64,000 nucleotides of DNA from JBBRCX01 sp038204465. GTDB lineage: Bacteria > Planctomycetota > Phycisphaerae > Tepidisphaerales > Tepidisphaeraceae. Under the pieces are notes generated by a model that searched no databases, had not been told where the DNA came from, and saw nothing but the letters and a program-made list of their open reading frames with translations. A program made the position numbers and the translations under genes. Below, one piece after another: positions 38,362 through 47,438 of this stretch. How positions within the stretch are numbered: the stretch's first letter is position 1; every line of letters begins with the position of its first letter. The stretch is taken from assembly GCA_038204465.1 (NCBI GenBank), contig JBBRCX010000001.1:62001-126000 (forward strand), written 5' to 3'.

Positions 38362-39603
38362 ATGGCTTATCGGCGGCAGACCCGCAAAGTAATCCTCGGC
38401 GACAAGTCACATGGCATCGTCGGCATTGGCGGCGACGCGCCCGTTGCGCTGCAGACGATGACCAGCACCTATACCTACGACATTGACGCAACCGTCCAGC
38501 AGATCAATGCCCTGCACCACGGCGGCGCTGACCTGGTCCGTGTGGCCGTGCCCGAGAAGCGCGACACCGCGGCGCTCAAGGAGATCCTCTCCCAGGTTAA
38601 GGTCCCGATCGTGGCCGACGTGCACTTTCACTTCGAGCGCGCTCTGGAGGCGATCGAAGCGGGCGTGCACAAGATCCGCCTGAATCCCGGAAACATCAAA
38701 GACCGCCCCAAGGTCGAGAAGGTCATCGCTGCCTGCAGGGAGCGGAGCATTCCCATCCGGGTTGGCGCCAACGAAGGCGGCATCGTCGAGCGGCAGGATA
38801 AATCGATGCGCGCCGAGGAGCAGGCCGCGCTGGAGAATGACTACAAGGGGCAGATGACCTCCATCATGGTGGAGAAGCTGGAGGAATACCTGCGCATTTT
38901 CGCCGACAACGGTTTTCACGACGTGGTGCTCTCCGCCAAGAGCGTCGATCCGCAGATCGTGCTCTCGGCTTACACCGAAATCAGCAAGCGCTTTGATTAT
39001 CCCTTGCACCTTGGCGTTACCCATGCCGGGCCGCCCGAGACCGGCCGCATCCGCTCGGTCGTCGCGCTGGGCGCCCTGCTCGCCCAAGGCATCGGCGACA
39101 CCATACGCATCAGCTATGCGTCTGATCCCATCCATGAAGTGGAGGACGGGAAGGAACTGCTCCAGGTGCTTGGGCTGCGGCTCAGGACAGAACCCGAGCT
39201 GATCGCCTGCCCAACCTGCGGCCGAATCGAGATCGATCTGATCTCGATGATGACAGAGGTCCGCCGAAGGCTTGCTGAGATCCCCGTGCCCGTGAAAGTC
39301 GCCGTCATGGGATGCGTCGTCAATGGCCCGGGCGAAGCCGAGGGCAGCGACGTCGCCGTCTTCGCTGGGAAGCATCGCGGCGTCATCTACGTGCAAGGCG
39401 AGCAGGTCGCGACCGTGACGGAGGATAAGATGCTCGATGCGCTGTTCGAGGAAGTGCGAAAGTTCGCCGCCAGGGTCCAGCGCGGTGAAGCGCAGCTCAA
39501 GAACGGGCAGGTCATCATCAAGCCCCCTGACCCGATCGGGGAGCTCGGGAGCGGGTGGGACAAGATCAAAAACGAGCAGCGCTCCCTACCCGTGCTGAAG
39601 TAG
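38362..39603 (+). CDS. ispG: 4-hydroxy-3-methylbut-2-en-1-yl diphosphate synthase
   Basis: A 413-residue IspG (GcpE) enzyme of the MEP isoprenoid pathway. It converts MEcPP to HMBPP with a 4Fe-4S cluster held by C283, C286 (CPTCGR) and C318 (MGCVVNGPGEA), with E325 as the fourth ligand. The N-terminal TIM barrel has RLNPGNI. AAAGGA precedes the ATG at 38362; a TTG at 38356 is an alternative. The gene supplies prenyl units also needed by UbiA, further along the window. Confidence 0.95.
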   Translation: MAYRRQTRKVILGDKSHGIVGIGGDAPVALQTMTSTYTYDIDATVQQINALHHGGADLVRVAVPEKRDTAALKEILSQVKVPIVADVHFHFERALEAIEAGVHKIRLNPGNIKDRPKVEKVIAACRERSIPIRVGANEGGIVERQDKSMRAEEQAALENDYKGQMTSIMVEKLEEYLRIFADNGFHDVVLSAKSVDPQIVLSAYTEISKRFDYPLHLGVTHAGPPETGRIRSVVALGALLAQGIGDTIRISYASDPIHEVEDGKELLQVLGLRLRTEPELIACPTCGRIEIDLISMMTEVRRRLAEIPVPVKVAVMGCVVNGPGEAEGSDVAVFAGKHRGVIYVQGEQVATVTEDKMLDALFEEVRKFAARVQRGEAQLKNGQVIIKPPDPIGELGSGWDKIKNEQRSLPVLK

Positions 39604-39770
39604 CTTACTTCCCCGCGCTCGAGGACAGCCGCTGGTTTTTGGCTGCGGCAGGCAGATAATCCACTCATGTTCGAGCGGCATGTTTGCTGAGCGAGGCCGG
39701 ACTCACGGTGCCGGAACTCCGGCGCACGGTGTTAACGGTACTGCAGGATGTGCGCGAAAAGGTAGGCGCG

Positions 39771-40808
39771 ATGCCAAAGGAAACACGCCAGGCGACGCTG
39801 AGCACTCCTGAGCGGCAAGCGCCCGAGCGGGACCCGGATCAAATCGTGCGCGTCGGCATCGTCGGCGTCAGCGGATATGGCGGCGGCGAAGTGCTCCGGA
39901 TCTGCGCCACGCACCCGACTTTCAAGGTGGTGTACGTCGCTGGCGAAGGCAGCGCCGGCCAACGCCTCGTCGATCGCTTCCCCGGCGCCGGCGCTCTGGG
40001 CGATCTCACGATTCAGAAATGGAATTCGAGCGACCTTCCCGAGCTCGACCTCCTCTTTGCATCGCTTCCAACCAATGAATCCAAAGAAGCGCTGGCGAAC
40101 GTGCCCTCCAGCACGCGCATCGTCGACATCGGCGGCGATCATCGCTTCGTCGACGGCTGGACCTACGGCCTCGCCGACGTCTGGCCCGAGCAGATTCGCG
40201 GCGCTACGCGCGTCGCCAACCCCGGTTGCTTCCCCGCAGCCGCTCTGGCGGCATTGGCGCCCCTACTCGCGCAGCGCGTGATCGACCCCGCCGGAATTAT
40301 CATCGACGCCAAGACTGGCGTCAGCGGCACCGGGCGCGGCGGCGGTAATACCTTTGGCTTCGCGGAAGTGAACGAGGACGTCGCCGCTTACGGACTTCTC
40401 AAGCATGTCCACGTGCCGGAGATGGTGAGTGCGATCAGTGCCCTGCACGGCAGCGATGTATCCCTCACCTTCACGCCGCATCTCATTCCGATGACCCGCG
40501 GGATTCTAGCCACGTGCTATGCGCGCGGCTCCGTCACGACGGAGGCCTGTCTTACCGCGGCGCGAACGTTCTATGCGCAGCGTCCCTTCGTTCGAGTCGT
40601 CGACAAGCCGCCCCACACCAAGTGGGCGACGGGCTCGAACCTCGCCTATGTCTCATACGCCGCCGACCCCGAGCGCAACCTCGTGATTGCGCTGGGCGCG
40701 ATCGACAATCTCGGCAAAGGCGCCGCGGGACAGGCCGTGCAAAACGCCAATCTCATGACGGGACAGCCCGAGACCGCCGGCCTGGAAGGTACGCCGCTCT
40801 GGCCTTAG
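39771..40808 (+). CDS. argC: N-acetyl-gamma-glutamyl-phosphate reductase
   Basis: A 345-residue arginine-synthesis enzyme that reduces N-acetylglutamyl phosphate to the semialdehyde with NADPH. GVSGYGG (32-38) binds the cofactor and C153 in NPGCFP is the catalytic cysteine. The ATG at 39771 gives the usual length; an earlier start at 39684 would add 29 unconserved residues. ArgD at 32716 performs the next step. It is convergent with dedA, 44 bp away. Confidence 0.93.
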   Translation: MPKETRQATLSTPERQAPERDPDQIVRVGIVGVSGYGGGEVLRICATHPTFKVVYVAGEGSAGQRLVDRFPGAGALGDLTIQKWNSSDLPELDLLFASLPTNESKEALANVPSSTRIVDIGGDHRFVDGWTYGLADVWPEQIRGATRVANPGCFPAAALAALAPLLAQRVIDPAGIIIDAKTGVSGTGRGGGNTFGFAEVNEDVAAYGLLKHVHVPEMVSAISALHGSDVSLTFTPHLIPMTRGILATCYARGSVTTEACLTAARTFYAQRPFVRVVDKPPHTKWATGSNLAYVSYAADPERNLVIALGAIDNLGKGAAGQAVQNANLMTGQPETAGLEGTPLWP

Positions 40809-40852
40809 TCGGTCAGTGGGGACGCCTCGAATCGTGGCGCTCCCAGGTTCTG

Positions 40853-41521
40853 TCACGCCACGCCCGCTTCGCTCGTGCTGGCGCGGCGGCTGCGGATAAA
40901 GCCAATCACGACAGGCGCCACGGAAATGACGATGATCGCGATGATGACATAGTGGAAGTTGTCCTTGACCGCCTTGCTCTGCCCAAACTTATAGCCGGCG
41001 ATGAGAAACGAGACGACCCAGACAATGCCGCCGACGACGCTGAAGACGGCGAAGCGAGCGAATGGCATGCGCCCAATGCCGGCGACGAATGGCGCGAACG
41101 TGCGGATGATGGGGACGAAGCGCGCGATAATGATCGCCTTGCGACCGTGCCTGTCATAGAACCGCTGCGCCTCCACCAGGTGTTTACGGTTCAACAGACG
41201 TGAACTTTCACGATTGAAGATCTTCGGGCCGGTGCGGTTCCCGATACTGTAATTCAGAAGATCGCCGCAATTGGCAGCGAGACATAGCAGCACTGCCACC
41301 AGGGTGAGATTGATTCCCGACTGCGGCATTGCCGCCACCGCGCCAACGGCGAACAGAAGCGAATCGCCAGGCAGAAATGGCGTCACCACGAGGCCGGTTT
41401 CGCAAAACACGATTGCAAACAGCACCACATACAGCCACGGCCCGACATACCGCGCCAGATCGGATACCGTGTCGGGGTTGAGGTGCAGCAGCGCGTGGAT
41501 CAGCTTGTCGAAGAATTCCAT
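40853..41521 (-). CDS. DedA-family membrane protein
   Basis: A 222-residue SNARE-associated/DedA protein. The conserved motifs ETGLVVTPFLPGDSLLF and RFVPIIRTFAPFVAG are present with four to six membrane segments. DedA proteins move undecaprenyl phosphate or phosphatidyl lipids across the membrane and affect envelope homeostasis. The ATG at 41521 has AGGAG at 12 bases; an upstream GTG at 41533 has no room for one. Confidence 0.9.
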   Translation of the reverse strand: MEFFDKLIHALLHLNPDTVSDLARYVGPWLYVVLFAIVFCETGLVVTPFLPGDSLLFAVGAVAAMPQSGINLTLVAVLLCLAANCGDLLNYSIGNRTGPKIFNRESSRLLNRKHLVEAQRFYDRHGRKAIIIARFVPIIRTFAPFVAGIGRMPFARFAVFSVVGGIVWVVSFLIAGYKFGQSKAVKDNFHYVIIAIIVISVAPVVIGFIRSRRASTSEAGVA

Positions 41522-41610
41522 TTCGCGAACCACTCCTGATCAGACACTGGGGCGCGAAGCTGCACCGCGCCGCGATTCATAACCGGACCAGCACCCGTGC
41601 ACAACCGCCC

Positions 41611-42432
41611 CTACCGCACCGGTGATGGCATGCCCTCGAGCAAGCCTGGCACAAACTCGTTGAGCGGTACGGGCTGCGGGAGATGAACGGCGTCGGTGTG
41701 AGCGTAGTCCTGCCACACGAATGGAGGAATTCGGTTGATGAAGCCAGCCGCCTGCGTCAGCGCCTCGTGGCAGTCGGGTGCGGTGTGCTGCCGGTTGCCA
41801 AGTTCCATCAGCAGCAATCCCCGCGTCAGCTGCGCCGCGAAATGCTGCGGCAATAACCACTCCATCATCTGCGGATGGATGACCGCGTAGGCGAATTGAC
41901 GGTTGTCGCTCTTGCAGAAGTAACGCTTCGAGAATTCTTCCGACTCGAAATCGATGTCGTCGAACCCGACAAACGCCGCGAGCTTGTCGCCCCACCCTTC
42001 GGGCCGGATGAAGATCGTTGGAAACTGCGCGCCCAGTTCAAGCAGGAGATAACGCCGCCAATGGTCCTCCTCGTACTGCTGAGTTGTTGTGTAGGAGTTC
42101 CCCTGGGAATCTCGGTGAGTGACCGTGCGCGTTTCCGTCGTCTGAAAGTGGTAACGAAAGATAAAACACGGCCGCGGCTCCCGCCGGTACAGCACCTCAA
42201 ACGCATAACGATTATGTCCCCTTCCGATGTCGACCAAGCCGTTATAGCGCCCGTCGAGGTTCCAGGGATCTCCTTCGGCGAACTCAAAGCCGTTGATCGC
42301 TGCCCAGCCAGCCAGTGCCGCCTTTCGCTGCCGCTCGCGCTCGGCGGCCGCCTGCGCGGCCTTCGCGATGAGATAGATGAGCCCGGCCAGCGCCAGCAGT
42401 GCGGCAACAATGACCAATGGCGTCAGGCTCAC
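41611..42432 (-). CDS. Membrane-anchored protein of unknown function (DUF3137-like)
   Basis: A 273-residue protein starting with GTG at 42432. One membrane segment at about 5-25 anchors a cytoplasmic domain. The latter has patterns (LYRREPRPCFIFRYHFQTTE, then RPEGWGDKLAAFVGFDDIDF) resembling the DUF3137-type proteins, and lacks catalytic motifs. It is divergent from the ferredoxin gene. The family match is tentative. Confidence 0.68.
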   Translation of the reverse strand: MSLTPLVIVAALLALAGLIYLIAKAAQAAAERERQRKAALAGWAAINGFEFAEGDPWNLDGRYNGLVDIGRGHNRYAFEVLYRREPRPCFIFRYHFQTTETRTVTHRDSQGNSYTTTQQYEEDHWRRYLLLELGAQFPTIFIRPEGWGDKLAAFVGFDDIDFESEEFSKRYFCKSDNRQFAYAVIHPQMMEWLLPQHFAAQLTRGLLLMELGNRQHTAPDCHEALTQAAGFINRIPPFVWQDYAHTDAVHLPQPVPLNEFVPGLLEGMPSPVR

Positions 42433-42519
42433 GCCGGCAAACGCTAACCCTTCGCTCCCACTGCATCAAATTGGACCTGGGGCTCGGCGTGACCGATAGT
42501 GAATGCATGATGGCGAAAC

Positions 42520-42547
42520 TTGCCCGCGTCGACAACCGACGTACAAT
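42520..42547 (+). promoter_or_regulatory. Candidate promoter for ferredoxin gene
   Basis: TTGCCC at 42520-42525 and TACAAT at 42542-42547, 16 bases apart. The ATG lies only 10 bases after the -10 box, so a leaderless or nearly leaderless mRNA is possible. Confidence 0.4.
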
Positions 42548-42557
42548 TGAGTAATCG

Positions 42558-42827
42558 ATGGCCAAGAAGAAGCTCCCCAAGGTTTTGGCGCTGCTTGACG
42601 AAGACATGTGCACTGGCTGTGAGGCCTGCCTGCTGGTCTGCCCCGTCGATTGCATCAGCACAATCCCCGGCCATCGCCACGAGCAGGTGCATCAGCTCTG
42701 CACGATCGACCTTCCCCGCTGCATCGGGTGCACGCTTTGCCACCAGGTTTGTCCGTGGGATTGCATCACCATGATCCCGACCGATCAATTCCTCCAGAAT
42801 GCCAACACGGTGAAGCAACTCGAGTAG
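42558..42827 (+). CDS. Ferredoxin with two 4Fe-4S clusters
   Basis: An 89-residue electron carrier. Two cysteine arrays, C18-C21-C24-C28 and C55-C58-C61-C65, are spaced as in bacterial 2[4Fe-4S] ferredoxins. The distance between the two arrays is longer than in clostridial ferredoxins. An additional cysteine follows each array. The tail PTDQFLQNANTVKQLE is conserved in similar small ferredoxins. Its redox partner is not adjacent. Confidence 0.9.
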   Translation: MAKKKLPKVLALLDEDMCTGCEACLLVCPVDCISTIPGHRHEQVHQLCTIDLPRCIGCTLCHQVCPWDCITMIPTDQFLQNANTVKQLE

Positions 42828-42931
42828 TCGAGCCCGCTAGCCTCACGCAAGCCGCCCGGCTCTCTCACGCAAAACACTATTCCGGTCGATACAACCAGGA
42901 CGGGGCGGCCGCGCGCGGGCTTCGGCGCGGC

Positions 42932-42959
42932 TTGATTACCCATCGTGCTGGTCTACAAT
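42932..42959 (+). promoter_or_regulatory. Candidate promoter for clpC
   Basis: TTGATT at 42932-42937 and TACAAT at 42954-42959 with a 16-base spacer, about 112 bp before the start codon. No CIRCE-like inverted repeat was seen in the interval. Confidence 0.45.
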
Positions 42960-43070
42960 CGCGTCGAGAACCGGAGGGCTCCTAACTCGTAAAGTTTATC
43001 AGGGTAAGGCGCAACGAAGACTCTCGATGAGGGGCTGGCCCGCAATGGGGCCGGCTTACAGGAGATGGAC

Positions 43071-45593
43071 ATGTTTGAACGGTTTACCGATCGGGCCCGC
43101 AAGGTCATGGCGCTTGCCAACCAGGAGGCCCAGCGCTTCAACCACGAATACATCGGCACCGAGCACATCCTCCTCGGACTGGTGAAAGAAGGCTCTGGCG
43201 TCGGCGCCAACGTCCTGAAGAACCTCGACGTGGACCTGCGCAAGGTCCGTCTCGAAGTTGAGAAACTCGTGAAGAGCGGGCCTGATATGGTCACCATGGG
43301 CAAGCTGCCCCAGACCCCGCGGGCCAAGAAGGTCATCGAGTACGCCATCGAGGAGGCACGAAATCTCAATCACAATTATGTAGGTACGGAGCACCTGCTT
43401 CTCGGCCTGCTGCGTGAACATGACGGCGTGGCGGCGCAGGTTCTCATGAACCTATCATTGAAGCTGGAAGAGGTGAGGGAAGAGGTTCTCAATCTTCTGG
43501 GAGCAGGCGTGGAAAGCGAAGAACCCGCACAGGAAAAACAAGGAACCAAGGGCAAGAGCAAGACCCCCGCCCTCGACAGCTTCGGCCGCGATCTGACCGA
43601 GCTGGCGAAGGAAGGTCAACTCGACCCCGTTATCGGGCGCAAGAACGAGATCGAGCGCGTCATTCAGATCCTCTGCCGCCGTCAGAAGAACAACCCGGTG
43701 TTGCTGGGTGAGGCCGGCGTCGGCAAGACTGCGATCGTCGAGGGCCTGGCCCAGATGGTCATCAGCAGCAACGTCCCGGAGATTCTGCACGACCGGCGAA
43801 TCGTGGTGTTGGACCTGGCCATGATGGTCGCCGGCACCAAGTATCGCGGCCAGTTCGAAGAGCGCATCAAGGCGGTCATGAACGAGGTCCGCCGGGCCAA
43901 GAACGTCATCCTCTTCATCGACGAACTGCACACGCTGGTGGGCGCCGGCGGCGCGGAGGGCGCGATCGACGCGAGCAACGTGCTCAAGCCCGCCCTGTCG
44001 CGCGGCGAGATCCAGTGCATCGGCGCCACCACCTTCGATGAGTACCGCAAGTACATCGAGAAGGATGCCGCCCTGGCGCGGCGCTTCCAGCCGATCACGG
44101 TCGACCCGCCCAGCAAGGCCGACGCCATCGAGATCCTCAAGGGCTTGCGAGACCGCTACGAGGCGCACCACCGCGTGCAGATCCTCGACGCGGCCCTGGA
44201 GTTGGCGGTGGAGATGTCGGACCGCTACATCACCGGGCGCTGCCTGCCGGACAAGGCGATCGACGTGCTCGATGAGGCTGGGGCCCGCATCCGCCTCCGC
44301 AGCATGACCAAGCCGCCCAATCTCGCTGAGCTCGAGGAGCAGATCGAGCGGCTGTCAATCCAGAAGGACGAGGCCGTCAAGAACGCCGAGTACGAAGAGG
44401 CCGCCAAGCTGCGCGACCAGGCCGAGGCGCTCCGCTCCAAGAAAGAGGAGATGCAGCGGCAGTGGCGCGACAAGGCGAAGGAAGTGGATGGCGTCGTCGA
44501 CGAAGAGGTTATCGCCGAGGTCGTCAGCAAGATGACCGGCGTGCCGCTCACGCGTCTCGAGAAGGAAGAGGCGCAGCGCCTGCTTGAGCTTGAGAACGAG
44601 CTGCACAAGAAGGTCGTCTCGCAGGATGAAGCGATCAAGACAATTAGCAAAACGATTCGTCGCGCCCGCAGCGGCCTGAAAGATCCGAACCGCCCGATGG
44701 GCTCGTTCCTCTTTCTCGGCCCGTCCGGCGTCGGCAAGACGCTGCTCTCCAAGGCGCTGGCCGAGTTCATGTTCGGTGACGAGGACTCCCTCGTGCAGAT
44801 CGACATGAGCGAGTACATGGAGAAGCACAATGTGAGCCGGCTCATCGGCGCGCCTCCGGGCTATGTCGGCTATGAAGAAGGCGGACAGCTCACCGAGCGC
44901 ATCCGACGCCGGCCTTACAGCGTGGTGCTCCTCGACGAAGTCGAGAAGGCGCATCCCGATGTCTTCAACATGCTCCTGCAAATCATGGAAGAAGGCCGGC
45001 TGACCGACTCGTTTGGGCGGCACGTCGACTTCCGAAATGTCGTCATGATCATGACGAGCAACATCGGCGCCGACCTGATCAAGGGCGGCGGCCCGGACTT
45101 CGGACTTCGTCCCAAGGGCAAAGGCGCGCAGGAAGAGCGGACCTATCAGACGATCAAGGAGACGCTGATGAAGGAGATCGAGCGGTACTTCCGCCCGGAA
45201 TTCATCGGCCGTCTCGATGACGTGATCGTCTTCCGCCCGCTGAGCCGCCATGACCTCGAGCAGATCGTCGAGTACGAACTCCGTAAGGTGACCAAGCGCC
45301 TGACCGACCACGGCCTGCGGATCGAGCTGACGCCGGAGAGCAAGGAGTTCCTCATCGACAAAGGAACCAACAACGACTTCGGTGCCCGCCCCCTGCGTCG
45401 CGCGATCGAGCAGCACGTGGAGGACCCGCTTTCAGAGGAAATCCTTCGCGGGAACTTCAAGGGCAAGGACCTCATCCAGATCTCGGTGAAGACCGAAGAT
45501 GACGGCTCCAAACACCTGTACTTCGACGCCCAGACCACCGGCGCCAAGGACGAGAACCGGCAACTGGCGAAGGCCGCCTCGGACGCGACCTGA
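43071..45593 (+). CDS. clpC: ClpC-type AAA+ unfoldase
   Basis: An 840-residue Hsp100 ATPase that unfolds substrates for ClpP. Two Clp N-domain repeats cover 1-145, the first Walker A GEAGVGKT is at 213-220, a UVR segment (YEEAAKLRDQAEALR) lies near 441 and the second Walker A GPSGVGKT is at 550-557. Both Walker B and sensor regions look intact. The ATG at 43071 is six bases after AGGAG; an ATG at 43065 would have no spacing. A strong hairpin terminator follows. The UVR segment separates ClpC from ClpB. Confidence 0.95.
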   Translation: MFERFTDRARKVMALANQEAQRFNHEYIGTEHILLGLVKEGSGVGANVLKNLDVDLRKVRLEVEKLVKSGPDMVTMGKLPQTPRAKKVIEYAIEEARNLNHNYVGTEHLLLGLLREHDGVAAQVLMNLSLKLEEVREEVLNLLGAGVESEEPAQEKQGTKGKSKTPALDSFGRDLTELAKEGQLDPVIGRKNEIERVIQILCRRQKNNPVLLGEAGVGKTAIVEGLAQMVISSNVPEILHDRRIVVLDLAMMVAGTKYRGQFEERIKAVMNEVRRAKNVILFIDELHTLVGAGGAEGAIDASNVLKPALSRGEIQCIGATTFDEYRKYIEKDAALARRFQPITVDPPSKADAIEILKGLRDRYEAHHRVQILDAALELAVEMSDRYITGRCLPDKAIDVLDEAGARIRLRSMTKPPNLAELEEQIERLSIQKDEAVKNAEYEEAAKLRDQAEALRSKKEEMQRQWRDKAKEVDGVVDEEVIAEVVSKMTGVPLTRLEKEEAQRLLELENELHKKVVSQDEAIKTISKTIRRARSGLKDPNRPMGSFLFLGPSGVGKTLLSKALAEFMFGDEDSLVQIDMSEYMEKHNVSRLIGAPPGYVGYEEGGQLTERIRRRPYSVVLLDEVEKAHPDVFNMLLQIMEEGRLTDSFGRHVDFRNVVMIMTSNIGADLIKGGGPDFGLRPKGKGAQEERTYQTIKETLMKEIERYFRPEFIGRLDDVIVFRPLSRHDLEQIVEYELRKVTKRLTDHGLRIELTPESKEFLIDKGTNNDFGARPLRRAIEQHVEDPLSEEILRGNFKGKDLIQISVKTEDDGSKHLYFDAQTTGAKDENRQLAKAASDAT

Positions 45594-45617
45594 ACGGTGG
45601 CCAAAGTTAAATTCAGG

Positions 45618-45649
45618 GAAACGCCCGGTCCGCGCGGACCGGGCGTTTC
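45618..45649 (+). terminator. Hairpin terminator after clpC
   Basis: A perfect 32-base palindrome (arms GAAACGCCCGGTCCGC and its complement), 25 bases past the clpC stop. The downstream run is TCTCGTTCG with few T residues, so it may be factor-assisted. Confidence 0.6.
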
Positions 45650-45712
45650 TCGTTCGGCTCGTAGGGATGACGTACGCGACGGCCGGTACACCGACTACCA
45701 TCAACGACGAAC

Positions 45713-46441
45713 ATGCCCGTCTCCGACGAACTACTAGCCCGCACCCGCAAGCTTGAGACCGGCGCGGTCGTCGAGTTGCTCGAGTCCGTCTATCCATCGA
45801 TCCATCGCATCGCCTATGCCTTGACAGGCACCGCGAAGGAGGCCCGGCTCGTGCTCGTCTCCGTCGTCCGCAACAGCATCACCGTTATGCCGAAGTGGCG
45901 CACCGGCGCCCTCCCCGATAACTGGTTCTACCATCACACCCTGCTCGCCAGCCGGAGTGTCGCCAGGCCGGCGCCTGACCCGCAGGCGGATCCGCTTGTG
46001 CAAGCGGCTGCGATCGACGACCCCGGATACGTCGCATTCATCCGCGCGCTGCGGAAGCTCCCCGCGCAGCAGGCCGAGGCTTTCATCCTGAATCACGGGG
46101 AGCGTCTCAACGCGCGACTGCTTGGCGTCGCCATGGACTGTTCCATGGACGCCGCCGCAAACCACCTCCGCGCCGCCGATTCAGCCCTGCAGGAAGTCAG
46201 CGGCGGCAGCCTCGCCACCTACACCGCCACGCTCGCGCGGGCCTACACCTCGCTGACTCCCCCACCCGACTCGATCCACCCGGTCGTGCAGATGCAGGTA
46301 AAGGGCGTCCTCTACCCCCGCAGGCTCAAGCGTGCTTTGAGGTTGCTCGCATGGCTCGTCCTGCTGTGTGGAATCGGTTTCGCGCTCTGGCACTGGCGGG
46401 CTGAGATCGCGCGACTCATGCCAACGTCCAACCCGCTGTAG
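45713..46441 (+). CDS. ECF sigma-like protein with C-terminal membrane segment
   Basis: A 242-residue protein whose first 65 residues resemble sigma-70 region 2 (ALTGTAKEARLVLVSVVRNS) and whose 105-150 region resembles region 4 (FIRALRKLPAQQAEAFIL). Region 2 lacks several of the acidic and aromatic residues of active sigma factors. Residues 206-226 are a membrane helix, so the protein should sit on the inner face of the membrane. No anti-sigma partner is adjacent. It could be a membrane-bound regulator or a decayed sigma factor with a new role. Confidence 0.68.
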   Translation: MPVSDELLARTRKLETGAVVELLESVYPSIHRIAYALTGTAKEARLVLVSVVRNSITVMPKWRTGALPDNWFYHHTLLASRSVARPAPDPQADPLVQAAAIDDPGYVAFIRALRKLPAQQAEAFILNHGERLNARLLGVAMDCSMDAAANHLRAADSALQEVSGGSLATYTATLARAYTSLTPPPDSIHPVVQMQVKGVLYPRRLKRALRLLAWLVLLCGIGFALWHWRAEIARLMPTSNPL

Positions 46442-46460
46442 CGACGGCGGATGAAAACCA

Positions 46461-47369
46461 TTACATGAAAACGTCGAGGACGCCGAGTGTGCCGAGCAGA
46501 AGGCTGATGATTCCGTTGACGGTGAAGAAGGCGAGGCCGACTTTGGAGAGGTCGTTCGGACGGACCAGGCTGTGCTCCACGAGCAGCAGCAGGGCCGCGA
46601 TGCCGACACCGCAAAAGTAGAGCGTGCCTAGAGCATGCGACGAGAGACCGAGCGCAATCAAGGCGGCCAGCGACAGCATGTGGGTGACTCGACTGACCCA
46701 CAGCGCGGGCCCGATTCCAATCTTCGCGGGCACGGAGAAGACGCCGCATTCGACGTCGCTCGCGTAATCCTGGCAGGCGTAAATGATGTCGAAGCCTGCC
46801 GTCCAGCAGAGGACTGCCAGCGCCATCCAGAGCGGCGGAGCGTCGATCGTCCCCTTGATTGCGAGCCAAGCGCAAACTGGTGCGAGAGCGAGTGCCGCTC
46901 CCAGGTAGTAGTGACACAGTCGCGTGAATCGCTTGAGAAACGGATAGGCGGCCAGGAACAGCAGCACCGGTACCGATAGCGCGAGCGGCCAGGGATTTCC
47001 GTAAAGAACGAGGAACAGCGCCGCGGCAAAGATGAAGATCGACGCGCACAGCGCGAGGACCATCGCAACAAACGGGCGCGATAACCGCCCGCTCGGGATC
47101 GCCCGACCGGCGGTGCGCGGATTTCGCGCGTCCAGAGCCGCGTCGAGCAGGCGGTTGGAAGACATCGCCGCCGTGCGCGCGGTCACCATGCAGATGAGGA
47201 TCAAACCAAGCTGACCCGCGCGAGGCCATCCCCGCGCCGCCAGAAATGCGCTCAGCAGTGCGAATGGCAGCGCGAACACCGTATGGCTGATCTTGATATC
47301 GCGCGCCAACAGCGCGAGCTTGCCCCCGAACGATGCGCCAGCGCCTCCCGCTGAGCGTGGCGAATCCAT
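46461..47369 (-). CDS. UbiA-family prenyltransferase (menaquinone, MqnP-like)
   Basis: A 302-residue membrane protein with eight or nine helices. The aspartate motifs are SSNRLLDAALDARN and CQDYASDVE. It attaches a polyprenyl chain to an aromatic acceptor. With UbiX and UbiE beside it, the MqnP-like role in the futalosine route is the best fit, but 4-hydroxybenzoate prenylation is possible. The start is uncertain: 47369 was chosen because the leader to 47420 has no recognisable site. Confidence 0.83.
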   Translation of the reverse strand: MDSPRSAGGAGASFGGKLALLARDIKISHTVFALPFALLSAFLAARGWPRAGQLGLILICMVTARTAAMSSNRLLDAALDARNPRTAGRAIPSGRLSRPFVAMVLALCASIFIFAAALFLVLYGNPWPLALSVPVLLFLAAYPFLKRFTRLCHYYLGAALALAPVCAWLAIKGTIDAPPLWMALAVLCWTAGFDIIYACQDYASDVECGVFSVPAKIGIGPALWVSRVTHMLSLAALIALGLSSHALGTLYFCGVGIAALLLLVEHSLVRPNDLSKVGLAFFTVNGIISLLLGTLGVLDVFM

Positions 47370-47438
47370 GAGCTCATCTGCAGTGCGAGTCACAGCACCG
47401 AATCCAATCGAAAATCTCAATTCAAAAATCGAAAATCC

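Noticed and set aside
42828..43070. A CIRCE heat-shock operator before clpC
   Set aside because: No inverted repeat with the TTAGCACTC/GAGTGCTAA core was found in the interval.
46461..47369. UbiA gene as part of an ebo cluster with the TatD gene at 25792
   Set aside because: They are 20 kb apart, and the UbiA gene sits in a clear quinone set with UbiX and UbiE.
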